DNA from: Gentiana macrophylla
Taxonomy: Eukaryota > Streptophyta > Magnoliopsida > Gentianales > Gentianaceae
Reading direction: 5' to 3'
NCBI GenBank assembly: GCA_026214975.1
Contig: CM047805.1
Location: 109,549,845-109,613,844 of the forward strand
DNA: 64,000 nucleotides
A program made the translations under genes and the position numbers. Shown piece by piece: positions 29,940 through 41,316 of this stretch. How positions within the stretch are numbered: the stretch's first letter is position 1; every line of letters begins with the position of its first letter. The notes beneath the pieces are model-generated. The model was not told the DNA's origin and ran no database searches. It saw only the letters and a list, made by a program, of their open reading frames with translations.

Positions 29940-31020
29940 TTCTAGCTCTACTGACAGCTATACTTCATTGACCAATGTTCCCTGTTTGATGCTTTATTGA
30001 TCCTTGTTCAGCAGACTGGCTTGGATCAGAGTCTGGTTCAGCAACCAGATCATATGAGTGCTGACTTGGATCAGCTGATTGTTGTATCTCAGCTGACTCC
30101 ACTTGAAGCTCCACCTGTTTCTCAGCCCTCTCAGATTCAACACTGGTTTCTGATTCAAAAGACCTCCCCACTTATGAGTTAATCATAGAATTTTCATCAA
30201 AGACCATATCTCTACTGAGTATGACCCTGGACTCAGCTGATGACCAGATTCTATAACCCTTAACTCCATCTCCGTACCCTACAAACACTCATTTCTTGGC
30301 CCTTGGTTCTAGCTTCCCCTGATTCACATGATAGTAAAATGTGCTTCCAAACACCCTTAGAACTGAGTAGTCAGCAGGCTTGCTTGACCACATCTCAAAT
30401 GGTGTCTTGAGATTGATCCATGTCGGAGGACTCCTGTTGATTAAGTAGCATGATGTGGTTACAACCTTTGCCTAAAATGTCCTTGATAAACCAGCATTAG
30501 AGAGCATACATCTTACCCTCTCCAGAAGAGATTGATTCATCCTCTTAGCTACACCATTCTACTGAGGTGTATTCCTGACTGTATGATGTTTGTCAATACC
30601 ATTATCCTTGCATAATGTATCAGACTCTTAACAGCAGAATTCTAGACCATTATTTGTTCTAAGCCTTTTGATTTTCTTTCCTGTCTGATTTTCCACTAGA
30701 GCCTTCCACTGCTTGAAATTGTTGAATGTCTCACTTTTGTGTTTCATCATCACCACCCAAGTCATTCTTGAATATTCATCTATGAATGACACAAAATATC
30801 TGTGACCACCCTATGATTCCACCTTTGATGGACCCCAGCAATCAAAATTGATATAATCAAGTGATGCCTTTGTACTGTGCTTGCCTGCTGTGAACTTGCT
30901 TCTATGTAGCTTCCCAAACACACGGTGCTGACAAAATTTCAGTGTCTTGACCTTATATCCCTCAAGAAAGCCTCCTGAAGAAAGAACTTTCATTCCTCTT
31001 TCACCCATCTGACTAAGTCT
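29940..31020 (-). pseudogene. Copia pre-integrase, integrase and linker (copy C)
   Basis: 31008-30811 encodes MGERGMKVLSSGGFLEGYKV and KASLDYINFDCWGPSKVES (pre-integrase end and first catalytic Asp region). Further on RLRTNNGLEF (second Asp region, with Asp replaced by Asn) and NTPQ-stop-NGVAKRMNQSL follow. The stop TAG (complement of 30559-30561) stands where CAG is expected. The linker 30171-29965 is rich in Ser, Glu and Gln. Not functional. Confidence 0.82.
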
Positions 31021-31055
31021 AATGTGTCATAACTGAGTCTGTTGTGACTGATAAA

Positions 31056-31745
31056 CTACAGAGGATGCAGTATCCCCAGCTCTTTACAGTAATTACAGAC
31101 GTCTGTGGACTTAGGACCTTCGGAACTACCCTTCTTGGATTTCTTTTTCTGTCCATGCCCTTTCCCACTGCTGCTACTGACTACTAGTCCAGCAGCCTGA
31201 TTGTTTATCACTGCTACCTTGTGTCTCAGCTCCCTGGCGTGCAAGGCTGCCCTCAAATCTTTTAAAGCCACTGTATCCTTCCCAACTATGAAGGACTGCA
31301 CAAAGTTTCCTATGAACTTGGTAATGAAACCAACGGGATTAGGGCTGCATCTTCATCTTTAACATTAATATTCTATTCAACTGATCAGATGTTCCCTCAG
31401 CAGACCTCCTTAAAGCATCCTCAGACTAAATAGTCTCTGCTTCAACCGCAACTTGTTGGTTAATGACTTAGTCATGTACAATCTTTCAAGCTTTTTCCCA
31501 CAACTTGGAAGATTTGTCTTCCTTGGCAAGTCCAATGATAACATCATCAAATAAGCACAACATGATCGTTGAATGTGCTTTCTCTTCTGGACTAGCAGAA
31601 TCTCCTGAACAGGCATCTCCTTTACCAGATAAAGGATTCCATAGTCCTTGTTGTTTTAACAAGGCCTGCATCTTGATTTTTTACAGACTAAGACTGTTTC
31701 TTCCTGTAAATTTATCAATTTTTATGTTAACTGCAGACATCATTC
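31056..31745 (-). pseudogene. Copia gag (copy C)
   Basis: Starts MMSAVNIKIDKFTGRNSLSL near 31744 and hits a stop after 20 codons. It continues as MQALLKQQGLWNPLSGKGDA (31671) and FIVGKDTVALKDLRAALHAR (31301). The zinc knuckle begins CNYCKE at about 31100 but then jumps by deletion into sequence before the pre-integrase domain. The protease D-S-G is absent. Confidence 0.85.
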
Positions 31746-31857
31746 TTGCCAAAGATCACAACTTTTAACACAGAGTCCTAGCACCGGTGAAGGTCTTGGT
31801 GAAGATAAAGGTTGTCCGTATAGATGATTCCCAGAAACCAACTCTCTGGTACTAATT

Positions 31858-32358
31858 TGTTATAACAGGATTGGGAATCCAGATGCAAGATAGAAAATTA
31901 AAAGATGCAATCTAATAGTAATAATCAACGAAAATAACATAAACAAGAAGAACACATGATTTAACGTGGTTTCCGGCGTTGTGCTGACTACTCCACGGAC
32001 AGAAAAGAGATATTTTATTATGCACTAAATTTCAGACGGATTACACACACTACAATGATCAATACAGTTGGTATTTATAAGCACAGATCCCTAAACCCTA
32101 ACCGCCAAGAATCTTTGTTGTATTGCCATAAATGCCCCAGATGTTCGATCCTCTAATGATCCAACTCAGCTGATCATTGCACAGATGTTGAACTTAGTTG
32201 CATCCAGACCCTCAGCAGGCTGCTGACATGAGAAAAAACTCAGCAGACTTCCCAGCTGACTTTAACAGACTTGGATACACTTCTAGCAGACCATCTCACT
32301 CAGCTAACTACCAGATTGGTTCTACTAGATGTGGAGTTTAAGTCACTTTACTGAAACA
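31858..32358 (-). repeat. 5' LTR of copia copy C
   Basis: 501 bp, minus-strand start TGTTTCAGTAAAGTGAC and end CCTGTTATAACA. The primer site next to it is altered (TAGTACCAGAGA). It faces the 5' LTR of copy D across 227 bp of LINE. Confidence 0.88.
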
Positions 32359-32585
32359 TTCTTCAAATATTCTTGAAGAATGTATTCAATTTTAGCCGGT
32401 AGAGACAAAGCCCAAATCAATTTCCAAAAATTCTAATTCAAAACACTTTTAAGAGAAGAAAAATGATTGTTAGCGTGCCTATAGTTTTTCAGAAAAAATT
32501 CATAAGCTGCCATTGAAACAAACTCCTCATTCTTTGAGAAATCACACAATCTTCTATGTGGAACATTATTTAGACGAACATGGAT
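32359..32585 (-). pseudogene. LINE middle fragment between copia C and D
   Basis: The minus strand reads VPHRRLCDFSKNEEFVSMAA ... NFWKLIWALSLPAKIEYIL, the typical WKxIWxLxxPxKIxxFLW segment between RT and zf-RVT in plant LINEs. It proves that both copia elements entered the same LINE copy. Ends in TGGAT (32581-32585), the target duplication of copy D. Confidence 0.75.
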
Positions 32586-33095
32586 TGTCAGCAAAGTGAC
32601 TTAAACTCTACATCTGGTAGAACTAATCTGGATATCAGCAGAGTGATGGTCTGCTGATAAGTGTATCCAAGTCCATGAAAGTTAGCTGGGAAGTCTGTTG
32701 AGTTTCTTCTAGAGTCAGCAGCCTATTGAAAGTCTGCTGAGGTTTTGGATACAACTGAGTTCTATATCTGGGCAATGATCAGCTGAGTTGGATCAGTAAA
32801 GTGATCCAACATCTGGGGCATTTATGGCAATCTGAAAGAGGTTCTTGGCGGTTAGGGTTTAGGGATCTGTGCCTATAAAAACCAACTTTAATGATCATTG
32901 TAAAGTGTGTAATCCGTCTGAAATTCAATGCATAGTAAAATATCTCTTTTCTATACGTGGAGTAGTCGGCACAATGCCAGAAACCACGTTAAATCTTGTG
33001 TTCTTCTTTTTACTGTTCCTCTGTCTGATTGTTTATGTTAGATTTCTTCTGTGTTTATCTTATTGCATCTAGATTCTCTATATCCTATTATAAAA
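32586..33095 (+). repeat. 5' LTR of copia copy D
   Basis: TGTCAGCAAAGTGACTT to CTATTATAAAA; the final CA has become AA. A TATA-like TGCCTATAAAAACC is at 32870-32883. The primer site TGGTATCAGAGC is intact at 33099-33110. Confidence 0.92.
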
Positions 33096-33213
33096 AACTG
33101 GTATCAGAGCGAAGGTTTTGAGAGAATCATCTGTACTGACAACCTTTATCGTCACCAAGACCTTCACCAGTGCTAGGACTCTGTGATAAAAGTTGTGATC
33201 TTTGGCAAGAAAG

Positions 33214-33950
33214 ATGTCTGCAGTTAACATAAAAATCAAAATAGGAAGAAACAGTTTTAGTCTGTGGCCTTGTTTAAACAACAAGGATTATGGACTCCTT
33301 TATCTAGTAAAGGAGATACCAGTTCAGCAAATTCTGCCAGTCTAGAAGAGAAGCCACATTCAACCATCAAGTTGTGCTCATCTGATAATTTTACCACTAA
33401 AGTTGCTGAGGGAGACACAGCTGCCAAGTTGTGGGAAAAGCTTGAAAGCCTGTATATAACTAAGTCCTTAGCCAACAAGTTGCTGCTGAATCAGAGACTG
33501 TTTAGTCTGAGGATGCATGAAGGAGGTCTGCTGAGGGAACATCTGGATCAGCTGAACATAATATTACTTGATCTCAGGAATATTGATGTTAAAATTGAAG
33601 ATGAAGATGTTATCTTGTTGGTGTCATTACCATGTTAATATGAAAACTTTGTGCAGTCCTTTATTGTTGGGAAAGATACAATGGATTTAGAGGATGTGAG
33701 GACAACCTTACATGCCAGGGAGATGAGACACAAGACAGCAGGGACAGACAACCAGGCTGCTGGACTTGTAGTCTGCAGTAGTGGGAAAAGGGCATGGACA
33801 GAAGAAGAAATCCAAGAAGGTTAGTCCCAAAGGTCTTAAGTCCACATGTGTTTGTAATTACTGTAAAGAGTAGGGGCTTTGGAAGTCCAATTGTCCAAAG
33901 CAGAAAAGGCACCAGAAGAGTAATTCTGGCATAGTAGCTATGGCTGTTGT
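33214..33950 (+). pseudogene. Copia gag (copy D)
   Basis: Starts MSAVNIKIKIGRNSFSLW at 33214. A deletion after SLW shifts the frame, and the body continues at 33264-33638 (ALFKQQGLWTPLSSKGDTSS ... NIDVKIEDEDVILLVSLPC) to a stop. FIVGKDTMDLEDVRTTLHAR follows. The zinc knuckle reads CNYCKE-stop-GLWKSNCPK, the stop being TAG at 33871-33873 where other copies have a Gln codon. Confidence 0.88.
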
Positions 33951-34330
33951 GCATTCTGATAAGGATCTGATTCTAGTTGATGGGGATTCAACACATCATG
34001 ATGATGTTTGGATCCAAGATTCTGGAGCATCCTATCATATTTGTCCCCACATGGAGTGGTTTTCCACTTATGAGCATATATATGGTGGTCATATTTTTTT
34101 TGGCAAACAGCAAGGTCTGCAAGATAGTGGGAATTAGTTCAGTCAAGTTAAGGACAGAGGATGGTAGATTCTGCACACTGAAAGATGTTAGATATGTTTC
34201 ATAGATGACCAAGATTTTGGTATCTCTTAGTCTACTGGACAGTAAGGGGTTCAATTTCAAGGGAGAAGGTGGATAGTTGAATGTCTACAAAGACTTAGTT
34301 GTGGTCCGCAAAGGTATCAAGAAGGGAACC
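33940..34330 (+). pseudogene. Copia aspartic protease (copy D)
   Basis: VWIQDSGASYHICPHMEWFS carries the active-site D-S-G-A (34018-34029) in an open frame of 65 codons (33940-34137). Homology continues in the next frame as GISSVKLRTEDGRFCTLKDV (34137-34200) to a stop. The enzyme would cut the Gag-Pol precursor. Confidence 0.85.
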
Positions 34331-34372
34331 TTGTATATATTATAAGGCTTTACTGGATCTGGCTCTCCTGTT

Positions 34373-35320
34373 GTGGCATCCCCAGCAGTTCAAGAGTCAC
34401 ATCAGACACAGTGGTGGCACATGAGGCTTGGTCACATGGGTGAAAGAGGAATGCAAGGCCTTTCTTCAGCAGGTTTTCTTGGGGGATATAAGGTCAAGAA
34501 TCTAGACTTTTGTGAGCACTATGTGTTTTGGAAGCTATATAGAAGCAAGCTCTCAGCAGGCATACACAGTACAAAGGCATCACATGATTATATCCATTCG
34601 GATTTCTGGGGTCCATCAAAGGTGGCATCATTGGGTTGTCATAGATATTTTTCATTCATAGATGACTATATATTCAAGAATGACTTGGGTGGTGTCAATG
34701 AAACACAAAAGTAAGGCATTCAACAGTTTCAAGCAGGGAAAGGCTCTAGTGGAAAATCAGACAGGCAAGAAAATCAAAAGGCTCAGAACAGATAATGGTC
34801 TGGAATTCAGCTAGTTACAGTTTGATACATTATGCAAGGACGAGGGTATTGCTAGACATCATACAGTCAAGAATACACCTTAGCAGAATGGTGTAGCTGA
34901 AAGGATGAATCAAACTCTTCTGGAGAGGGCAAGATGTATGCTCTCCAATGTAAGTTTATCAAGTAGATTTTGGGCAGAGGCTGTAACCACAGCATGCTAC
35001 TCAATCATCAGGAGTCCTCACACAGGGATCAATCTCAAGACACCATTTGAGACGTGGTAAGGCAAACCTGCTGACTACTCAGTTCTAAGGGTTTATTGAA
35101 GCACGGTTTATTATCATGTGAATGAAGCAAAGCTGGAACCAAGGGCCAAGAAGGGAGTGTTTGTAGGGTATGGTGATGGATTTAAGGGTCATAGAATTTG
35201 GTCATCAGTAGATTCTAGGGTCATACGAAGTAGAGATGTGGTCTTTGATGAAAATTCTATGATTAACTCATCGATGAGGTACGTCTCTTTGAATCTGAAA
35301 CCGATCTTTGAATGAGAGAA
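34373..35320 (+). pseudogene. Copia pre-integrase and integrase (copy D)
   Basis: MASPAVQESHQTQWWHMRLG begins the pre-integrase finger (HMRLGH ... CEHYVFWKL). HSDFWGPSKVASLGCHRYFS and FSFIDDYIFKND hold the region of the first catalytic Asp. RLRTDNGLEF carries the second. NTP-stop-QNGVAERMNQ has TAG at 34881-34883 in place of the first Gln of the usual TPQQNG. 35118-35315 encodes the C-terminal NEAKLEPRAKKGVFVGYGDG block. Four frame changes. Confidence 0.85.
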
Positions 35321-35398
35321 TTTGGGAAACATGTGGAGCTTCAAGTGGAGTCAGCTGAAATGCAATAATCAGCTGATCCAAGTCAGCACTCATCTGAT

Positions 35399-36250
35399 AT
35401 GGTTGCTGAACCAGAGTCTGATCCAAGCCAGTCTGCTGAACAAGGATCAACAGAGCGTCAAACAGGGAACATTGGTCAAAAGAGTATAGCTGTCAGCAGG
35501 GCTAGAATATCAAATGTTGGGGTACCTCCCAAGAGGTATGGTTTTGATGATGTGGTTGGATATGCACTTCAAGTTGTAGAAGAAGTGGATGGTTTTCAAC
35601 CTTATACTTACAGGGAAGTAGTGGCATATTCTGAAGCATCTCAATGGCTTGCTGCCATGGGAGATGAAATGGAGTCATTATTGAAGAATCAGACTTGGGA
35701 TCTAGTTAAACATCCAGCTGATAAGAGAGTGGTTACTTGCAAATGGATCTTCAAAAAGAAAGAAGGAATGACTAAGGCAGAAGGGGTCAAGTGTAAGGCA
35801 CGTTTGGTTGCAAGAGGGTTTAGTCAGAAAGAAAGGGTAGACTTTGATGAGATATCTCACCAGTGGTCAAACACACTTCAATCAGAGTGTTATTAGCAAT
35901 TGCGGCACAGCAGGATCTTGAACTTGAGGAAGTAGATGTGAAAGTAGCCGTTCTACATGGTGAGGTAGATAAGGAGATATACATGACTAAGCCAGAGGGA
36001 TTTCAAGTTCCTGGCAATGAAGGTTTTGTGTGCAAGTTAAAGAGGTCCTTGTATGGACTGAAGCAGGCTCCTAGACAGTGGTATGATAGGTTTGACAGTT
36101 ACATGATCCAGCTAGGTTATGACAGGTGTCCAAATGACTGCTGTGTTTATCACATCAGCTAAGAGATGGATCATATATCTATCTTGTTCTGTATGTGGAT
36201 GATATGTTGAAAAGTAGTCTGATATTCAAAGTCTGAAAAACCTTCTCAGT
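35399..36250 (+). pseudogene. Copia reverse transcriptase (copy D)
   Basis: Open for 165 codons from 35399 (linker, then EASQWLAAMGDEMESLLKNQ, VTCKWIFKKKEGMTKAEGVK, LVARGFSQKERVDFDE). A shift near 35860 leads to 35863-36162 (VKHTSIRVLLAIAAQQDLEL, VAVLHGEVDKEIYMTKPEGF, LKRSLYGLKQAPRQWYDRFD). The catalytic YVDD is at 36192-36203 in a third frame. Confidence 0.88.
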
Positions 36251-36366
36251 GCTGAGTTTGAAATGAAAGATTTGGGTGCAGCCAAATTTTTTTGAGGATG
36301 GAGATCTGGAGAGATAGGAGTCAAAAGAAGTTGTTCTTATTTCCATAGGGTTATATACAGAAGATA

Positions 36367-36654
36367 TTGGCCAGATTTGGTATGTCTGCTGTAAAACCAA
36401 TAGTTACTCCTATGGAATCTAATATTCATTTGTCTGTTTATGCTTCACAGTTAGCAGAGGAGAAGGAGTATATGTCAAAAGTTCCCTATGCTAGTGCAGT
36501 TGGGAGTCTAATGTATGCCATGGTTTGCACTAGGCCTGATCTGACTCAAGAAGCCAGTGCTGTCAGCAGATTTATGGCTCAACCTGTAAAGGAACACTGG
36601 AAAACTGTGAAAAGAATGTTCAGGTACCTTAGGGGTATAGCTGATGTTGGTCTC
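36367..36654 (+). pseudogene. Copia RNase H, N-terminal part (copy D)
   Basis: MARFGMSAVKPIVTPMESNI, VPYASAVGSLMYAMVCTRPD, KRMFRYLRGIADVGL: the connection domain and start of RNase H. It is cut at 36654 by the SIRE-like element. The interrupted word DVGLIYEG resumes at 55824. Confidence 0.9.
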
Positions 36655-39600
36655 TGTTGGAAATGAAATTTATGTTTTGATGATGATTCATCACTTGTTC
36701 AGTTATTGTTCTTAGACCCCATTGATGAAGTGTCATAACTAGCTATTATAGTACAAAGCAAAAAGATGTCTAGAAATCAATGTATAGGATTTAATAGAGT
36801 CTGATATTTTTATAAGTTAATCAGACAAGCACTGTACTAGTTCTAGGTTCAGAAATGAGAAATTGAGTAAATAGCTTAAGGAAATTGAGATCCTAAAGAG
36901 ATACTGGAAAACTGTTATAAGAGCACACTGACAGAATTTGAAGAAAGTAAGTTCGCTGGGGACACAAACTCAGTTGACTTACCTAGAAGATAGAAGAACT
37001 GAGGGAAACAGACTCAGTTACTGAAGACTGAAGAACTGAGGGTTCAAACTCAGTGTTAGGAACATTTTATTATGTTTTGATGATGGTCATACTAGCTGTT
37101 ATAGCAAGCCTAAAATAAGTTAGAATTCTCTGTATAAGCCTTTACTTAGAGTCTGACAGGTTCTATAAGTTGAGTCAGACAAGTATTGTACTAGTTGGTA
37201 GGAAGGTTAAGTAAAAACAGATACCCGACAGAGTGAAGCCAGCCAAGTACCAGCAGAGAAGTATGAAGAATTTATGGTCTGACTTATAACCAAGGAAGTC
37301 TGTGATGACCTTGGATAAGTCTAAGAAATGAAACACATTGTCAAATATGGTGTACACTGATCTCAACCAAATCAAGGATCAGTGAAGTACAAAAAGTACT
37401 CCAAGAACTACAGAAAACAACAATGCAGTAAACCGGCAAAGTAAACTGACTTTAGGTTGAGTAAAGACAGAGCAGTGAAAGAAGAATCTAACAGCCATGT
37501 CAGAAGAATCACATAACCGTTCAGGGAAGGATCAAGTAAACCTTACTCATTTAAATTTCAAATGATGAAGATCAAGCATTAAATGCACAATCAATTGTGG
37601 ATCATTCAAGGACGGATTTTCTGATAAAAGTTTGAGGAAAATCCAATCATTGAAATCAAGGAGAATATAATTAAGGGGGAATCAAGAATTAAATCAAGGA
37701 TTATTCTCCACATTAAATAGCCAACGGACGGAAATTCAAATCAAGGATTATCAAGGCTATAAATAGAAGGCATTGATAGACAAGCAAAATAACGATTAAG
37801 TCTGAAGAAATACAAGCAGAAACTCTGTCAAAGTGAAAAGCCTTCCATCTGTAGTAAAAGGAAATATCTAGAGATCAACTCAGAAATCAGAGCTCAAATT
37901 CCACATCAAGCACTAAGATTGATCACAACTCTGTAAATCCAATTCACACCAACTTAGGCAATTGAATTAGATGAATCTGAGAAGGAGTTACAACCTTTGT
38001 GATAGCTGCTGAAAGATTTGTTCTCAAGGAGCAGTGATAGAGACTGAGTCACTAAAGCTTTTGAAGCCAGGGAGTGATAATTCTTGAAGATTGTGAACCT
38101 TGTGTAGTCAAGGACAATCATACTATTGTATCTGTGAAACAATAGTGAATTCCTCCAATCATCACAGGAGAAGAGTGGATTAAGGGATTACACCACCCTG
38201 AACCACTATAAACCTTTGTGTCTATTTACGTTCAGCAATTTACCTTATAGCACTTTATTTTATTATACACTTTATATCTGTGGTTGCAAAATCGACTTTG
38301 AAACAACATTTAAAGAAGGGACTTATCCGCTACCCAAAAGCTTTTAATACAAGAAACGTTTTTTAAACTCCACTATAGTCATTCACCCCCCTCCCCCTCT
38401 GACTATAGTTTTACCCTTCTCTAGGACCAACACTCAGTTTATGAAGACTAAGTCGAGACTGTAAAGTTAGACTTCAGGCAAGATTGTGATGACCTGAACT
38501 GACTTTATGGATCTTGTAGAAGACCTAAGTATCATAAGGATAATGATATCATAGATGATTGATTGAAAATGGTGTACTCTGATTTAGTCAATTATAATCA
38601 GATGAAGTATAGAGTATTGAGACTTTGAAGAAGAGTAAAAACTCAGTTAATTCTCATAAAAACTGGAAACTTACTAATTCAAGTTTAAATATGTTTGTAA
38701 CTGAAGATAAGACAAACTGAAGACAAATCATACCGTTATAAGATAAGCAATCTTATTGGACACACAGAAATGTCCGAAAGGACACTGACATACAAAAAGG
38801 AAAGCAGGACCACTAATGGCTATAAGGAAACAAATACAAATGATCTAACTGTTAGAGAAACCCCTATAAATAGTCTACTTCTACCACTAGAAGAAGTGCA
38901 GAATTCTAAGAATTAATCTAATCAAGAAAGTTCATACTAAGGGGGAAAGAAATTCAAAAGAATTCCTGCTAAGCACTTAATTGCAAGATCAAGAAATATC
39001 TTCAAGTGTTCATAAGAATTCAAAGAAACAATCAAGATCAATCATTTGAAGAAAACAGAGTTGTGCATATCTTTTATATCTAGAAGAGAAAGCTCAAATC
39101 ACAAATTGAATCATAGTTATTGATTCAAGACTCAACTTTGATTTTATCAAAAGGTGTTAGACTGTGAAACACGAAGAAGGTGTGAAGGACAGTTGAGCTG
39201 GAGTCAAGAAGATTGTGTTTGTGATGAACCGGTGAAGAGGCATTTCAACCCTCTAAGGACCAGTGTAGCAAGCTTAGTTTAAACAGCAATCCTACCTGTT
39301 GAAGACTAAAGCTGGAAGATTGTGAAGTTGTGGATTAGTGAAGGACAATAAAGTGTCTAGAATTTACTTGGTGTCATGTAACTGTGAACCTCAAGAACAT
39401 AGTGGATTTGGCCTCCGCATCACAGGGGAAGAGAGGATAGACAGGATTACACCAGCTAGAACCTCTTTAATTCTTGTTTATTTACATTACGCATTTAATT
39501 ACTACATTATAGTTGTATTCATCTAGCTCACATACTCAACAAACATCAGAAACTGAGTCAGCACATTAACTGATAATTCATATTTTACAAATGATTAATT

Positions 39601-39757
39601 TAATCCGCTGCCGGTTAACTCAGTTAAGGATAAGTCAGTTTTGACTTATACTCAGCCAAGTTAAGATTTAGTTTTTGGGAAATGTTTTTGGTGACAAGTT
39701 TATTCACCCCCCCCCCCCCCTCTCTAAACTTGTGTTAGCCTTTCCTAGGGACCAACA
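36655..39757 (+). repeat. 5' LTR of SIRE-like element, split by a solo LTR
   Basis: Matches 54068-55818 apart from the 1384-bp insertion at 37054-38437 (solo LTR plus one CTCAG). Net LTR length is about 1.72 kb. The end is rich in C (run of 14 C at 39707-39720). Confidence 0.92.
37054..38432 (+). repeat. Solo LTR of a second SIRE-like family
   Basis: TGTTAGGAACATTTTATTATG to CTAGGACCAACA, 1379 bp, flanked by the perfect duplication CTCAG (37049-37053 and 38433-38437). It resembles the host LTR in its first 200 bp (TTTTGATGATGGTCAT, GTATTGTACTAG) but is a different family. One LTR with an intact target duplication indicates loss of the rest by LTR-LTR recombination. Confidence 0.92.
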
Positions 39758-39943
39758 ATTGGTATCGGAGCAAATCTTCTACTCAAGAGATCTCTCGATT
39801 GAGCTTTATCGATTTAAGTAATCATTATCAGATTATTCGATACCAACAATTGGTATCGGAGCAGTTCTTCCTTTTTGGAGGTGATCCAAAGTTGTTACTA
39901 CTTCGGGTGTTTAGTTTAAAGTGACTGAGCATCAGTTGTTTCC
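39758..39943 (+). other. SIRE-like leader with duplicated primer-binding site
   Basis: ACCAACAATTGGTATCGGAGC occurs at 39751-39771 (LTR end plus primer site) and again at 39842-39862, 91 bp later. The primer site (TTGGTATCGGAGC) is complementary to initiator-Met tRNA except for one base. The second copy also includes the last bases of an LTR. The LARD interrupts the leader at 39944. Confidence 0.8.
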
Positions 39944-41316
39944 TGTTAGGTGGGATGCCCGAAATACAATTTTGTAATTGTTTTATTTAATAAATGAAAT
40001 GATATTATTATTCATATTTATTATTCTCATATTCACCGATATGACAATAGTATTTACACTACAGAAAACCCTAAAGTATATCGTTTATGTAATCACTTAA
40101 CTCAGTGTATGGGATATACACGGGAGGATTGAGTTAGTGAAGATGTACTTAAAATACAATTAGCCCGTAGTGAAGTTAATCGAGAGTATCGGGTCTCTCC
40201 TTTAACATGCTATTAATGCTCCCAGAACACAATATGTGTGATTGTCTTATCCGGACTTTCGGTTAAGAGAACCTAGTGGGGCATTTATATATGATAGATA
40301 TATCATATAGGGCTGGACCGATTTGATTAGAGTTCACGATATAATTCCGTAATCGAGAAGTCTTATCGAATCAATGGATGATCATATTTATGGATATATC
40401 TTAATCCTGAGGTGATCATAGTCAACTGTTTGAATCAGTATGAGGTTTGACTTGACGGTTAAGGATTACACTGAGTCTGTGATCTGAATTTCCCCATCTT
40501 GGCATTGTACTGGATTGAGTGAGTAGTCTGTGTTATCACAGATACGGAATCCATTCCTTCTATTTATGGAAGTAGATAGACAGTTCCCTTATTCGTTAAT
40601 CTTAGAAACTGATCGATCGCGCTAGTTCATATTACACTGATTAGCTACCAGTGAGTTGTATGAATTAATTGATCACTAGGGGGTTAATGGTAAATAAGGA
40701 TAAGAGGTTCTGAAAAGGGTTAACGGTAATTTTCGCCCCATGCATTGTTTTATGGAAACAAGAAATTGTTTTCTTGTGTATTAATAAGACATGTGCATAA
40801 AATATATATTGGATAAATATTTATGGTAAGAAATAAAGATAAATATTATTCTAGATTTGTTCTAGAATATTATGGGATTATCTTTTATTTATTGGATTAT
40901 TTATTTGCAAAATAAAAATACTTGGAGGTTAAGTTTTACTCTCCTATATAAAGAGAGTTCTCCCAAGCCTTGCAAACACAAATAAAATTCGACTATCATC
41001 TCTTAGAGAGATGATAGAATATTTTAAGCCAAGGGGAGAAGGGAGAAATCTTGGAGGTCTTTCCGGGTAGCATATCGGAAGGGTTCAAGTCGAGAATTTC
41101 CTTCCACCGGGAGTTGCTTGGATCACACGTACGGAAGATCGTGGTGATCTTCACATCTTCGTTTGTTATTTCTATTGCGGCTCTTCTATTTGGATTTTGA
41201 GATCCAAGAGGTATGTTCTACAACCCCCTTGTAGATGTAGATCTAGTTATTTTATTACGTGTAATTTATAGATCTAGATCCTTAAATCGCTTCCGTTGCG
41301 GATGGTATTACTAACA
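39944..41316 (+). repeat. 5' LTR of the LARD
   Basis: TGTTAGGTGGGATGCCCG to GGTATTACTAACA. CTCCTATATAAAGAGAG at 40950-40966 is a clear TATA box, followed by the repeated ATCTCTTAGAGAGATGAT hairpin (40998-41015). It lacks 463 bp present in the 3' LTR. Confidence 0.93.

Larger units (their letters stand above)
27649..32358 (-). mobile_element. Tnt1/Tork-like copia copy C, full-length outline, minus strand
   Basis: LTRs are at 31858-32358 (5') and about 27649-28144 (3'). Between them gag, integrase, RT and RNase H are in normal order, but the gag-protease junction is deleted. It lies in the LINE. The flanks TTCTA (27644-27648) and TTCTT (32359-32363) are a 4-of-5 target duplication. Total length is 4710 bp, shorter than copy D without its insertion (about 5.2 kb), because the deletion removes the last zinc-knuckle residues, the protease and the start of the pre-integrase domain. 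Confidence 0.88.
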
